The notes beneath the pieces are model-generated. The model did not search any database, was not told where the DNA came from, and worked only from the letters and a program-made list of their open reading frames with translations. Below are positions 9,212 through 20,207 of a stretch of DNA of 64,000 nucleotides, piece after piece (the first letter of the stretch is position 1; the number at the start of each line of letters is the position of its first letter). The DNA is from Paracoccus amoyensis (GTDB lineage: Bacteria; Pseudomonadota; Alphaproteobacteria; Rhodobacterales; Rhodobacteraceae), in NCBI RefSeq assembly GCF_014490725.1, contig NZ_JACOQL010000005.1, positions 62,001 to 126,000 of the forward strand, in the 5' to 3' direction. A program made the translations under genes and the position numbers.

Positions 9212-10105
9212 TCAGTTGACGTTGGATTGCCAAAGATAGGCCAATACGGCCACGACAACCAACAGCAACACCACGATGCCCGTTCGTCCCCTATACCATG
9301 GCGTCTCCTCGGTCGGATCTTCGGTCAACGGGGCCGCTATCAGCCCAAGCGTTTCACGGGCACCCTGGCGCGCACGGGCAGGGGCCATGATTGGGGTCAG
9401 GCCGACGGCCAGTGGCACAAAATATTCCTGCCAGCCCCGCACCAGTCCGGCAAAATCGGGATCATCGGATTTGCGATCCAGCGCGGCCTCTGTCGCGCTG
9501 TCGTCCAGCAAGGCCAGCACAAGTTCTGCTGCCAGAAACTGATCTGATTGCGCGGGCGTCAGCTTGGGCAGTTCTCCCTCAATTCCCAGCAATGCTGCCT
9601 TCATGTCTCCGCGGGCCTGCATCACAGATAATTTACCACGTCGCGACAGATCCTCATAGGTCAGACCGCGCAGGTAAACATCGCGCAGGTTCTGTAATTG
9701 CGCGCCCTCCAGTTTGGCCAGCGGGCCGTCTGTTGGCAGCGCGCCCTCGGCTGCCTGCGACGCGTGGGCGGTCGCGGGTGAAAGCTGAACGGCAGGCTTC
9801 TTTTCAATCATGCCGCCATTGATCCCGGACGCGCGGAGCCGGGCAATCGCCCGCGCCCGGGTGATGCTGACCAGCCACGTCATGGGCTGCAGGTCAAAGT
9901 CGGAAAAGTTTCGCGCCTGTTTCCAGACGGCGACATAGACATCTTGCAACGTCGACTCTGCGGCCGGTCTATCGTTCAGGATGGTCACGCAAAGCGCGTA
10001 CAATTTGGCCGAGGTCGAATCGTATAATGCATCGAATGCTGCCCGGTCGCCTTTGGCGATTTGGGCAATCAATCGTTCCAGATGCTCGTTCTGTGCGTTT
10101 GACAC
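9212..10105 (-). CDS. ECF-like sigma factor fused to an anti-sigma-like domain with a C-terminal membrane anchor
   Basis: The 297-residue protein has three parts. Residues 10-90 resemble sigma-70 region 2 (GDRAAFDALYDSTSAKLYALC, ESTLQDVYVAVWKQA, MTWLVSITRARAIARLR). Residues 130-172 look like a degenerate region 4 (LTYEDLSRRGKLSVMQARGDMKAALL). Residues 180-230 (FLAAELVLALLDDSATEAALDR, FAGLVRGWQEYFVPLA) resemble the N-terminal domain of RskA-type anti-sigma factors. A hydrophobic helix at about 272-290 ends the protein. The GTG start follows AGGGGC. Such parts are normally two adjacent genes; here they are one continuous frame. The function is inferred: a self-inhibited, membrane-tethered sigma-like regulator. 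Confidence 0.7.
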   Translation of the reverse strand: MSNAQNEHLERLIAQIAKGDRAAFDALYDSTSAKLYALCVTILNDRPAAESTLQDVYVAVWKQARNFSDFDLQPMTWLVSITRARAIARLRASGINGGMIEKKPAVQLSPATAHASQAAEGALPTDGPLAKLEGAQLQNLRDVYLRGLTYEDLSRRGKLSVMQARGDMKAALLGIEGELPKLTPAQSDQFLAAELVLALLDDSATEAALDRKSDDPDFAGLVRGWQEYFVPLAVGLTPIMAPARARQGARETLGLIAAPLTEDPTEETPWYRGRTGIVVLLLVVVAVLAYLWQSNVN

Positions 10106-10239
10106 GTCTGCCCCTGCTGTTTTTGCCGCAGTTAAGAGATAAGTTTAGGTAGACCGGCAGGTGGCGTCAACGCGAGGTCGGCTTGCACCCGGCGAACATA
10201 TGCGCAATCAATGTCGCGTTGCGATGAAAGGGCCTGACG

Positions 10240-11211
10240 ATGCTGGACATGAACGCCAAACCCACCGAAGAGATCGACCTGCGCGAGGTGTTCGGTCTGG
10301 ACAGCGATATGAAGGTCAAAGGCTTTGCCGAGCGGACCGAACGCGTCCCGGAAATCGATTCAACCTACAAATTCGATCCTGACACCACGATGGCGATTCT
10401 GGCGGGCTTTGCCTATAACCGCCGGGTGATGATCCAGGGCTATCACGGCACCGGGAAATCGACCCATATCGAGCAGATCGCGGCGCGGCTGAACTGGCCC
10501 TGCGTGCGGGTGAACCTGGACAGCCATGTGTCCCGGATCGACCTGATCGGCAAGGATGCGATCAAGCTGGTCGATGGCAAGCAGGTCACGGTTTTCCACG
10601 AAGGCATCCTGCCCTGGGCCCTGCGCAACCCGACTGCGATCGTCTTTGACGAATATGATGCCGGCCGCGCCGATGTGATGTTCGTGATCCAGCGCGTGCT
10701 GGAGGCCGACGGCAAACTGACCCTGCTGGACCAGAACGAGGTCATCACGCCGAACCCCTATTTCCGCCTGTTCGCCACCGCGAATACCGTGGGTCTGGGC
10801 GACACGACCGGGCTGTATCACGGCACCCAGCAGATCAACCAGGGCCAGATGGACCGCTGGTCGCTGGTCGCCACGCTGAACTATCTGTCCCATGACGCCG
10901 AGGCCGCCATCGTTCTGGCAAAAAACCCCAATTACAATAACGAGAAGGGTCGCAAGGTCATCAACCAGATGGTGACGCTGGCCGACCTGACCCGCACCGC
11001 CTTCATGCAAGGCGATCTGTCGACGGTCATGTCGCCGCGCACGGTGATTTCATGGGCGCAGAACGCCCGAATCTTCGACAATGTCGGCTATGCCTTCCGG
11101 CTGACCTTCCTGAACAAATGCGACGAGTTGGAACGCCAGACGGTCGCCGAATTCTATCAGCGTTTGTTCGATGAGGAACTGCCTGAAAGCGCTGCGGCGA
11201 AGGCGGGGTGA
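10240..11211 (+). CDS. cobS: aerobic cobaltochelatase subunit CobS
   Basis: A 323-residue AAA+ ATPase with Walker [10 protein letters not shown] near residue 68 and Walker [11 protein letters not shown]. CobS works with CobT as the ATP-driven chaperone for CobN, which inserts Co2+ into hydrogenobyrinate diamide in aerobic cobalamin synthesis. The N-terminal [19 protein letters not shown] segment is typical of alphaproteobacterial CobS. An internal ATG nine bases downstream is possible. cobT, often next to cobS in relatives, is not downstream; a broken HEPN-like gene overlaps the stop codon instead. Confidence 0.93.
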   Translation: MLDMNAKPTEEIDLREVFGLDSDMKVKGFAERTERVPEIDSTYKFDPDTTMAILAGFAYNRRVMIQGYHGTGKSTHIEQIAARLNWPCVRVNLDSHVSRIDLIGKDAIKLVDGKQVTVFHEGILPWALRNPTAIVFDEYDAGRADVMFVIQRVLEADGKLTLLDQNEVITPNPYFRLFATANTVGLGDTTGLYHGTQQINQGQMDRWSLVATLNYLSHDAEAAIVLAKNPNYNNEKGRKVINQMVTLADLTRTAFMQGDLSTVMSPRTVISWAQNARIFDNVGYAFRLTFLNKCDELERQTVAEFYQRLFDEELPESAAAKAG

Positions 11212-11747
11212 TAAGCGGCGTTTCGCTGCCTTTCGAAAACGACGACGACGCAGCAATTGGAAGTCTTGTTAGAGCATTCGGCGAACTCGAGTATGTTCTT
11301 GGTCGATTGTTCCGGACTCTCCTCGTTCTTAGGTTCGGCGAGACAGTTGCCGAACGTGAGGCTGACGAGGCTAAGAAGTTGCAGCGGTAGCTGGGGGCAC
11401 ATCTTGGTCGCTACGCTGACGCGTTGCGGGATGAAGCAACGAACTTGTTGAATGATGAGGCCTGCCGATCATTGGACAGGTTGGTATCCCACATCAAAGC
11501 CATCGCCAGCATGCGAAACGCTGTATGTCATGGTGTCTGGGGAAAAGCGGTTGACGGAAGCATGACCGCGACGTTCTGGTCAGATAAGTCTTTGAAAACT
11601 CTGCGTGAGGGCACGGAATCAGCCCCTGAAATATTGACTGTGACACGACAGGAAATTCTCGTGTGCAGCGAGAGGGTCAGAGCGACTGTTCGCGAGGTCA
11701 TCACACTGCGTCAAACCATCGAAATAAAAGCTGAAAAATCGCATTAG
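11208..11747 (+). pseudogene. HEPN-like protein gene interrupted by an in-frame TAG
   Basis: A single frame from GTG 11208 (overlapping the cobS stop) to 11747 is broken only by a TAG at 11388-11390. Both sides read as one helical protein: upstream GELEYVLGRLFRTLLVLRFGE and downstream RYADALRDEATNLLNDEACRSLDRLVSHIKA. The second half has MRNAVCHGVWG, matching the Rx4-6H motif of HEPN domains, which are often RNases or toxin parts. The TAG could derive from CAG (Gln) by one change. Base composition is visibly lower in GC than cobS, which suggests transfer. The function is unknown and the HEPN call is tentative. Confidence 0.6.
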
Positions 11748-11889
11748 GACGGTAGGCCCGCGCAGGCGCGGTATGAGTACCGGTCTGATCACTGGACTCG
11801 GGCCACGTCACGAATGCTTTCTACTCAGGCCCACGCCGCCCATCTATTCGATATCATGCAACCAGATCGAATGTCGCGGTGGTGGCGCA

Positions 11890-12120
11890 TCACCTCTGCA
11901 AATTCGCCAAAACGAACAATCTGATCGCCGTTGCCAACCCCACTTCGGGCGGGCGGGCGTGGTCGATCTGGCCGATCAGGTTGGCACGGGCGACACCCTG
12001 TGCCTTGGCGATGCCGCCCAGTGCGTTCCAGAACGCATCTTCCAGCGACACGGATGTGCTGTGGCCGTCGATCGTGACCGATCGCTTGACCGGCGGGGTC
12101 ATGCGTGGAAAGTCAGACAT
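11890..12120 (-). CDS. ribbon-helix-helix domain protein
   Basis: A 76-residue protein with the RHH_4-type pattern KRSVTIDGHSTSVSLEDAFWNAL, followed by a helix region ending AIRLFVLANLQ. RHH proteins are usually DNA-binding dimers; targets are unknown here. The ATG at 12120 overlaps the stop of the DUF4169 gene by eight bases (ATGTCTGA), so the two are translationally coupled. The pair next to fumC is a recurrent Rhodobacteraceae arrangement. Confidence 0.82.
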   Translation of the reverse strand: MSDFPRMTPPVKRSVTIDGHSTSVSLEDAFWNALGGIAKAQGVARANLIGQIDHARPPEVGLATAIRLFVLANLQR

Positions 12121-12292
12121 CGTCTTTGCGATGGGCTTCAAGGGCGAGAGCCGCGCGATCTGCTTCGGCCTTGCGGGCATCCTTCAGCGCCTTGACCTCA
12201 CCAAATTTGGCCGCGTTGGCGTCGCCCGCCGCCCGCTTTTCCGTGCGGGCGCGATCCTTGCGGGCCTGTCGCAGATTTACAATCCTGATCAT
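12113..12292 (-). CDS. DUF4169 small basic protein
   Basis: A 59-residue protein, MIRIVNLRQARKDRARTEK followed by a charged helix rich in Ala, Lys, Arg and Asp and ending HRKDDV. This matches the DUF4169 family (IVNLRQARK N-terminus, long charged helix), known mainly from Rhodobacterales and of unknown function. It overlaps the RHH gene by eight bases. Confidence 0.8.
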   Translation of the reverse strand: MIRIVNLRQARKDRARTEKRAAGDANAAKFGEVKALKDARKAEADRAALALEAHRKDDV

Positions 12293-12387
12293 TCAAATTG
12301 AATACGCCGCTTTACCTTGAAAAAAAAGCGGATTTCTATTTGGAGGTAAACTAACAGTGCTATCTGATGGAATCGGAAGGAATTGAA

Positions 12388-12642
12388 ATGCGTGATTTTT
12401 TTATTGACTGGGCGGAAAGGCTGATTGCCGTATTCGTCATTCTGGCCGCCATCGGTATTCTGATCGCGGGCATCGGCGCAATGTTTTCGGGTGTGCCGGG
12501 TGCCTTTCTGCAGGGGCTGCTGCTGCTGATTGGCGGCGCGGTATACCTGATCATCATGGGCGGTATCATGTATGTCGCCTTTGGGATTTACCGCAACACG
12601 GCTGAAACAAACCGGCTGCTGAACGAATTGTTGCGCAAGTAA
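12388..12642 (+). CDS. small two-helix inner-membrane protein
   Basis: An 84-residue protein with two hydrophobic segments, about residues 12-36 and 43-64, followed by a short charged tail ending NRLLNELLRK. No family is recognised. The ATG at 12388 is preceded by GGAAGGAATTGAA, a good ribosome site, whereas the in-frame ATG at 12367 is not. It is divergent from the DUF4169 gene and convergent with fumC, with a shared terminator after it. Confidence 0.65.
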   Translation: MRDFFIDWAERLIAVFVILAAIGILIAGIGAMFSGVPGAFLQGLLLLIGGAVYLIIMGGIMYVAFGIYRNTAETNRLLNELLRK

Positions 12643-12655
12643 GCCCGAAAAACGA

Positions 12656-12686
12656 AAAGGGCGCGTCACGGATGGACGCGCCCTTT
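12656..12686. terminator. bidirectional Rho-independent terminator between the small membrane gene and fumC
   Basis: AAAGGGCGCGTC and GACGCGCCCTTT form a perfect 12-bp stem with a seven-base loop. A-rich sequence on the left and T-rich sequence on the right make it usable from both strands, as expected between convergent genes. Confidence 0.85.
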
Positions 12687-12702
12687 GATTGATTGCGAAG
12701 GA

Positions 12703-14097
12703 TCAGTCCTTGGGGCCGATCATGTCTTCGGGACGCACGATCTTGTCGAAGGTTTCGCCATCGACAAAGCCAAGCGCAATCGCCTCTTCCCGAAGGGTTG
12801 TGCCGTTCTTATGCGCGGTCTTGGCAACCTTTGTGGCGTTGTCATAGCCAATGGTCGGGGCCAGCGCCGTCACCAGCATCAGCGATTCCTTCATCAGCTT
12901 GTCGATGCGTTCGACATTGGCCTTGGTGCCGACAACCATGTTGTCGGTAAAGCTGCTGGCCGCATCGCCCAGAAGTTGCATCGACTGGATGACGTTATAG
13001 GACATCATCGGGTTATAGACGTTCAGTTCGAAATGACCTTGCGAGCCGGCAAAGGTCACGGCGGCGTCGTTGCCCATGACATGGGCGCAAACCATGGTCA
13101 GCGCCTCGGCCTGGGTCGGGTTGACCTTGCCCGGCATGATCGACGACCCCGGTTCGTTTTCCGGCAGGATCAGTTCGCCCAGGCCCGAACGCGGGCCGGA
13201 ACCCAGCAGACGCATGTCGTTTGCGATCTTGAACAGCGAAGCCGCCACCGTTTTCAGCGCACCTGAAAAGAAAACCATCGCATCATGGGCGGCCAGCGCC
13301 TCGAATTTGTTCGGGGCGGTGATGAAGGGCAGGTCGGTGATCTTGGCGATTTCCGCCGCGATTTCGGTGTCCCAGCCTTTCTTGGTGTTCAGGCCGGTGC
13401 CGACAGCGGTGCCACCCTGCGCCAGTTCATAGATGTCGCCAAGGGCCAGCTTGACCCGCTCGATCCCCTTCGCGACCTGATGGGCATAGCCGCCAAATTC
13501 CTGACCAAGGGTTAGCGGTGTGGCGTCCTGTGTATGGGTGCGGCCGATCTTGATGATGTCCTTGAATTCTTCGGACTTTGCAACCAGCGCGGCATGCAGC
13601 TTTTCAAGACCGGGGATCAGCACGTCACGTGCCTGCATGGCGATGCCGACATGCATGGCGGTCGGGAACGTGTCGTTAGAGGACTGACCCATATTGACAT
13701 GATCATTCGGGTGAACAGGCTTTTTGCTGCCCAACTCGCCGCCCAGAATTTCGATTGCGCGGTTCGAGATGACCTCATTCGCGTTCATGTTGGACTGCGT
13801 GCCCGACCCCGTCTGCCAGACGACCAGCGGGAAATTGTCGTCAAACTTGCCCTGAAACACCTCGGTCGCAGCCTGTTCCATGGCTTTGCCGATGGTCGGG
13901 TCCAGATCGCCGTGCGCCATGTTGACCCGCGCCGCCGCCAGCTTGATCGCGCCAAGTGCCCGGATGATCGGCACCGGCTGATGTTCCCAGCCAATCGGGA
14001 AGTTCAGGATCGAACGCTGCGTCTGCGCGCCCCAGTATTTCGAGGCGTCAACCTCTAGCGGGCCGAAGCTGTCGGTTTCGGTGCGAGTTTTGGTCAT
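12703..14097 (-). CDS. fumC: fumarate hydratase class II
   Basis: A 464-residue class II fumarase catalysing reversible hydration of fumarate to malate in the TCA cycle. It has the superfamily signature [11 protein letters not shown] near residue 317, and the [10 protein letters not shown] and [10 protein letters not shown] active-site segments. The ATG at 14097 is preceded by GAGGAG; an ATG 15 bases upstream lacks spacing to it. The length is normal for the family. Confidence 0.97.
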   Translation of the reverse strand: MTKTRTETDSFGPLEVDASKYWGAQTQRSILNFPIGWEHQPVPIIRALGAIKLAAARVNMAHGDLDPTIGKAMEQAATEVFQGKFDDNFPLVVWQTGSGTQSNMNANEVISNRAIEILGGELGSKKPVHPNDHVNMGQSSNDTFPTAMHVGIAMQARDVLIPGLEKLHAALVAKSEEFKDIIKIGRTHTQDATPLTLGQEFGGYAHQVAKGIERVKLALGDIYELAQGGTAVGTGLNTKKGWDTEIAAEIAKITDLPFITAPNKFEALAAHDAMVFFSGALKTVAASLFKIANDMRLLGSGPRSGLGELILPENEPGSSIMPGKVNPTQAEALTMVCAHVMGNDAAVTFAGSQGHFELNVYNPMMSYNVIQSMQLLGDAASSFTDNMVVGTKANVERIDKLMKESLMLVTALAPTIGYDNATKVAKTAHKNGTTLREEAIALGFVDGETFDKIVRPEDMIGPKD

Positions 14098-14189
14098 CGC
14101 GTCACTCCTCACGGTTTTGCAGGCGTTCTAACCGCTGCGGGCGTGGTTCGCAATTCGCATACAACGGTATGCTAACGCGAACATGGGTT

Positions 14190-15098
14190 TTATAGCCGGT
14201 TTACCGCGTCCAGCGCGTCGCGCAGGCGATGAAGCTGATTTTCTGGCATCGCCAGAATCGGGCGTGGCGGTTGGGCGTCGCTTAGCGACATGATGTTGGC
14301 CGCAGCATAAATGACGCGCAGGCTGCCATATTCGCGGAAAAGTTCCCACAGGGGTTCAAAGATTTCCTGCAGGCGCGCGGTTTCGGCATGATTCCTGCTT
14401 CTGGCGGCCTGCGACAGTTTCAGTGTCTGCACTGGCAACAGGCCGGCAACGGCGCTGAACCAGCTATCGGCACCGGCCAGCAGCCCATCCGCGCATTGCC
14501 AGTCGCCGCTGTATCCGATCAGAAAGCCGCTTGGCAGTGCGGCGCGCAGTTGCGGAAGCTGGCCTTCGAAATCGCAATCCGCGGGCAGGGGCATCTTGAC
14601 CGCCTCGATCGTCGGAATGTCGGCCAGACGCTGCAGCAGCGCGGTTGAAAAGTTGAAATGCGTCGTTGATGGGTTGTTGTAGATGCAAAGCGGCAGATCC
14701 GTGGTCGCGGCAACTGCGGCGTAATGCTGAAACGCTTCCTCATCTGTCAGCGGAGTATAGGAAAATGGCGCCATCAGCAGGCCCTCAGCCCCGGCTTGCC
14801 TGGCATGAGCGGCCAATTCCTGCGCATGGTCGGTGCGAAGGGTTCCAATACCAATGATCGTCGGTGTCCGGCCCTTGATCGCAGCAATGCCTGCTTCTGC
14901 TGCATGTTTCCGCTGATCCAGCGACTGATAGGCATAGGTGCCGGTGCTGCCCAACAGGCAAATGGAATCCAGGGCCGTATCGCCCGAACAAGCTTCAACC
15001 AGGCTGTTCAACAAGCCGTTGAAATCTGCGGTGCTCAGCCTGCCGTTGGCATCCGTTGGGGTGATCGGAAAGGCTGACAGGCCGGAAAAAACGGACAT
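14190..15098 (-). CDS. dihydrodipicolinate synthase (DapA/NanA) family lyase
   Basis: A 302-residue TIM-barrel protein of the class I aldolase DapA family. The Schiff-base lysine is in IEAVKMPLP near residue 167, and the proton-relay tyrosine is in LCIYNNPS near residue 139. The usual GTTGE loop reads GSTGTYAY, so this is probably not the lysine-biosynthesis DapA itself but a paralogue acting on a 2-oxo acid or related compound. It lies between sspB and fumC on the same strand. Confidence 0.85.
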   Translation of the reverse strand: MSVFSGLSAFPITPTDANGRLSTADFNGLLNSLVEACSGDTALDSICLLGSTGTYAYQSLDQRKHAAEAGIAAIKGRTPTIIGIGTLRTDHAQELAAHARQAGAEGLLMAPFSYTPLTDEEAFQHYAAVAATTDLPLCIYNNPSTTHFNFSTALLQRLADIPTIEAVKMPLPADCDFEGQLPQLRAALPSGFLIGYSGDWQCADGLLAGADSWFSAVAGLLPVQTLKLSQAARSRNHAETARLQEIFEPLWELFREYGSLRVIYAAANIMSLSDAQPPRPILAMPENQLHRLRDALDAVNRL

Positions 15099-15152
15099 GG
15101 GCGAGAGGTTACCTTATTCCGGGTGGGAAAGGGCAGGGCGCTTGCCGATTGG

Positions 15153-15629
15153 CTACTTGCGCCACTTGTCAAGGCTGACAACTTCGCCGCCGCCCTTGGG
15201 GCTTTCGTCCGGCGGATCGCCATCTTCGCCTTCATTTTCCTCGAATTCTTCGTCCTCATCTTCATCGTCCGAATCCTGCGTTTCAAAGCGCAGGCCAAAT
15301 TCAACGGAGGGATCGACAAAGGTGCGCAATGCGTCAAAGGGGATGCGCATCGGTTCGGGTGAATTGCCGAAGTTCAGAGTGATGGTAAAGCCGTCCTCGC
15401 TGACAGTCAGGTTTTCGAACCAGTGCTGGATGACGATTGTCATTTCTTCCGGATACCGCTCGCGCAGCCAATCAGCCATCTCGACGCCATCTTCACGCGT
15501 GTCGAAGGTGATGAAAAAATGATGCTCTCCGGGCAGGCCATGTGCGGCGACATCCTCAAGAACATCCGCGATAAGACCCTGCATCGCGCGATGCATCATT
15601 CTGCCATAGTCGATTTCAGAACGCGACAT
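15153..15629 (-). CDS. sspB: SspB-family ClpXP adaptor (alphaproteobacterial type)
   Basis: A 158-residue protein with the SspB fold sequence (HFFITFDTREDGVEMADWLRER near residue 37, then VSEDGFTITLNFG), an acidic linker, and a C-terminal VSLDKWRK tail expected to dock on ClpX. SspB binds ssrA-tagged proteins and hands them to ClpXP for degradation. The start follows GAAGGG. The ssrA gene itself lies about 150 bases upstream on the same strand. Confidence 0.9.
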   Translation of the reverse strand: MSRSEIDYGRMMHRAMQGLIADVLEDVAAHGLPGEHHFFITFDTREDGVEMADWLRERYPEEMTIVIQHWFENLTVSEDGFTITLNFGNSPEPMRIPFDALRTFVDPSVEFGLRFETQDSDDEDEDEEFEENEGEDGDPPDESPKGGGEVVSLDKWRK

Positions 15630-15776
15630 GCCACCAACCCTTCGTATTTTTGCGCAAGCATAGGCATATGATCCCGGATAAAAAAGGGGGCTGTGCTCGA
15701 TCGCAGGAAGAATCGTCGGTTACAAACAATGCTTTGCCGTGACCGCTTGTTAAGCATACAAAAAATATAGGGAAAG

Positions 15777-16090
15777 TGCAGGATTCTGTTGCAAGGCTCC
15801 TGCAGGCCCCGCCTTACGCGGCTAAGCGCAAGGAGTTAGGTTTCGGTTACCCGAGCTGCTTACGCAGCCAGAGCGACCGGAGCACGGTTGTCGTTGGCAA
15901 CTGTACATTTTGCACCGATGACGGTGGTAGCTCACCGAGACAAAGCAAACATCTTTAGGCGTTCGTCGATCCTGTTTCGGCCCCATGATCCCCCAACGAT
16001 GGTGATTTGGTGGAGCCGCCGGGTACCGCCCCCGGGTCCGATCCGATTATTACATGCGCGTTTATGTCCATAGCCCGGCTTGCGCCGAAC
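15777..16090 (-). ncRNA. ssrA: circularly permuted two-piece tmRNA (ssrA)
   Basis: On the minus strand the order is acceptor piece, intervening segment, coding piece, the permuted alphaproteobacterial arrangement. The acceptor piece ends in a T-arm-like hairpin and CGGCTCCACCA, with encoded CCA at 16010-16008. The coding piece begins GGGGCCGAAACAGGATCGACG at 15984, and GGGGCCG pairs with CGGCTCC to form the acceptor stem. The tag frame at 15898-15860 encodes ANDNRAPVALAA followed by TAA. A TGCAGGA/TCCTGCA stem and a T-rich stretch end the gene. The outer ends are approximate. The RNA rescues stalled ribosomes together with SmpB. Confidence 0.93.
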
Positions 16091-16096
16091 AAGAGG

Positions 16097-16125
16097 AATA
16101 TAGGTCGCCGCAGCGGGCAGTGCAA
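16097..16125 (-). promoter_or_regulatory. promoter of ssrA
   Basis: On the minus strand TTGCAC (16125-16120) and TATATT (16102-16097) are separated by exactly 17 bases, a strong sigma-70 type match. The predicted transcription start lies a few bases before the acceptor piece of the tmRNA, near 16090. Confidence 0.75.
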
Positions 16126-16172
16126 CGGGTAGTCGCAGATTGGGCGCGGCGAAGACGATACCATGAAACGAA

Positions 16173-16209
16173 AAATCCCCACGCAACCGGTTCGGAAGCG
16201 CGGGGATTT
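16173..16209 (-). terminator. Rho-independent terminator of katG
   Basis: AAATCCCCGCGC and GCGTGGGGATTT (minus strand) pair over 12 positions with one G-U pair, around a 13-base loop, and run into a TTTTT stretch. The structure lies just after the katG stop. Confidence 0.85.
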
Positions 16210-16226
16210 CTTGGCGTGACCTTGGA

Positions 16227-18711
<2,485 letters not shown>

Positions 18712-20124
18712 TTAGCGGCCCATGCCCCAGGGACCGTGCGGATCGTCCAATCCGTCAAGCCGCTTGAAGCCATGTGCCCCAAAGAAATCGCGCTGTGCCT
18801 GAATCATATTGGCGGTGCCGCGCGCCGTGCGCATCATGTCGAACCACATCAGACCCGATGCCAGTGCGGGCAGCGCGTGACCGGCTGCGATGCCTTCGGA
18901 CACGACCTGTCGCAGGGATGGCATGGCCTTTTCCAGCAGATCGGCAAAGAACGGTGCCATCACCAGATTGCGGGACGGATCTTGCGCCAAAGCTTCGGCC
19001 ATATCGTTCAGCATGGCAGAGCGAATGATACAGCCTGCACGCCAGACGCGGGCGATGCCGGGCAGATCCAGCGTCCAGCCGAACTTTTCCGACGCTGCGG
19101 CGATCATGGCAAAGCCTTGTGCGTAACACAGGATCTTGCCTGCGATCAGCGCCTGTTCCAGCGTCGTGGGTGAAAAGCCGTGGTGTTTCGGCGCGATGCC
19201 GAAGCGATCCTGACCCTCTTTGCGCTGCTGCAACTGGGCCGAGACGTTGCGCGCCATCACGGCGGCTTCGATCACCGGAATCGGGGCGGCCAGATGCTGT
19301 GCTTCGATGGCGGTCCAGCGGCCGGTGCCCTTTTGGCCCGCCTGATCCAGAATGACATCGACCATCGGCTTGCCGGTATGCGGATCCGTGGCCTCTGTGA
19401 CCTTGCCCGAAATCTCGATCAGATAAGACTGCAACGGACCTTCGTTCCAGTCGGTAAAGACTTTCGAGATGGCTGCCGCGTCCATTTCCATGCCGTCGCG
19501 CATCAGGCCGTAGACTTCGGCAATCATCTGCATATCGGCGTATTCGATGCCATTATGGACCATTTTCACGAAATGCCCGGCACCCGCATCGCCCATGCGT
19601 GCCGCACAGGGAACGCCGTCTTCGGCTTTGGCGGCAATGGCGGTCAGGATCGGGGCCACGCGGTCCCAGTCGGCTTGCGTGCCGCCGCCCATGATGGCCG
19701 GCCCGTGCCGCGCACCATCTTCGCCGCCTGAAACACCCATGCCAAGGAAGTGGAAGGGCAGGCCGCCCTCGCTGCGGCGGTTGGTGTCGTGGAAATCGGC
19801 GTTGCCCGCGTCGATGACCAGATCATCCTTGTCCAGCAGCGGGGTCAGTGCCTCTAGCTGTTGATCGACGGCTGCACCAGCCGGGACCATCAGAATGATC
19901 GCACGCGGCGTCTTGATGGCTGCAACCAGATCTTTCAGGCTGTCTGTCGGGATGACCCGGTCGGCCAGATCGCCCGCTTCGGCCTTGAAGCGATGTGTCA
20001 CTTCGGTGGTGCGGTTCCAGACGGCAATGGGGAACCCTTTTTCGGCGATGTTCAACGCCAAGGCCGCGCCCATGGTGCCCAGTCCGATCAGACCGATATC
20101 TGCCTGTGCCACTTCGTTTGCCAT
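18712..20124 (-). CDS. gnd: 6-phosphogluconate dehydrogenase, decarboxylating
   Basis: A 470-residue enzyme of the oxidative pentose phosphate pathway that converts 6-phosphogluconate to ribulose 5-phosphate with NADP+. The N-terminal Rossmann motif GLIGLGTMGAALALNIAEKG, the substrate-loop segment GMGVSGGEDGARHGPAIMGGG and the catalytic KMVHNGIEYADMQ motif are all present, as is the full helical C-terminal domain. The ATG at 20124 is preceded by AAGGAGAG; another start 21 bases upstream is less likely. No zwf or pgl gene is next to it. Confidence 0.96.
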   Translation of the reverse strand: MANEVAQADIGLIGLGTMGAALALNIAEKGFPIAVWNRTTEVTHRFKAEAGDLADRVIPTDSLKDLVAAIKTPRAIILMVPAGAAVDQQLEALTPLLDKDDLVIDAGNADFHDTNRRSEGGLPFHFLGMGVSGGEDGARHGPAIMGGGTQADWDRVAPILTAIAAKAEDGVPCAARMGDAGAGHFVKMVHNGIEYADMQMIAEVYGLMRDGMEMDAAAISKVFTDWNEGPLQSYLIEISGKVTEATDPHTGKPMVDVILDQAGQKGTGRWTAIEAQHLAAPIPVIEAAVMARNVSAQLQQRKEGQDRFGIAPKHHGFSPTTLEQALIAGKILCYAQGFAMIAAASEKFGWTLDLPGIARVWRAGCIIRSAMLNDMAEALAQDPSRNLVMAPFFADLLEKAMPSLRQVVSEGIAAGHALPALASGLMWFDMMRTARGTANMIQAQRDFFGAHGFKRLDGLDDPHGPWGMGR

Positions 20125-20207
20125 GTCGCGACTCTCCTTGGACAATTTGATTGCTCGTTGTTTACGCTAACGTCTTTCCGGTGTCACGACCGCGACGTTG
20201 TGCTGCG

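Noticed and set aside
11388-11390. TAG as a recoded (pyrrolysine or suppressed) codon
   Set aside because: There is no pyl gene or other sign of amber recoding in the window; a point mutation or read error is simpler.
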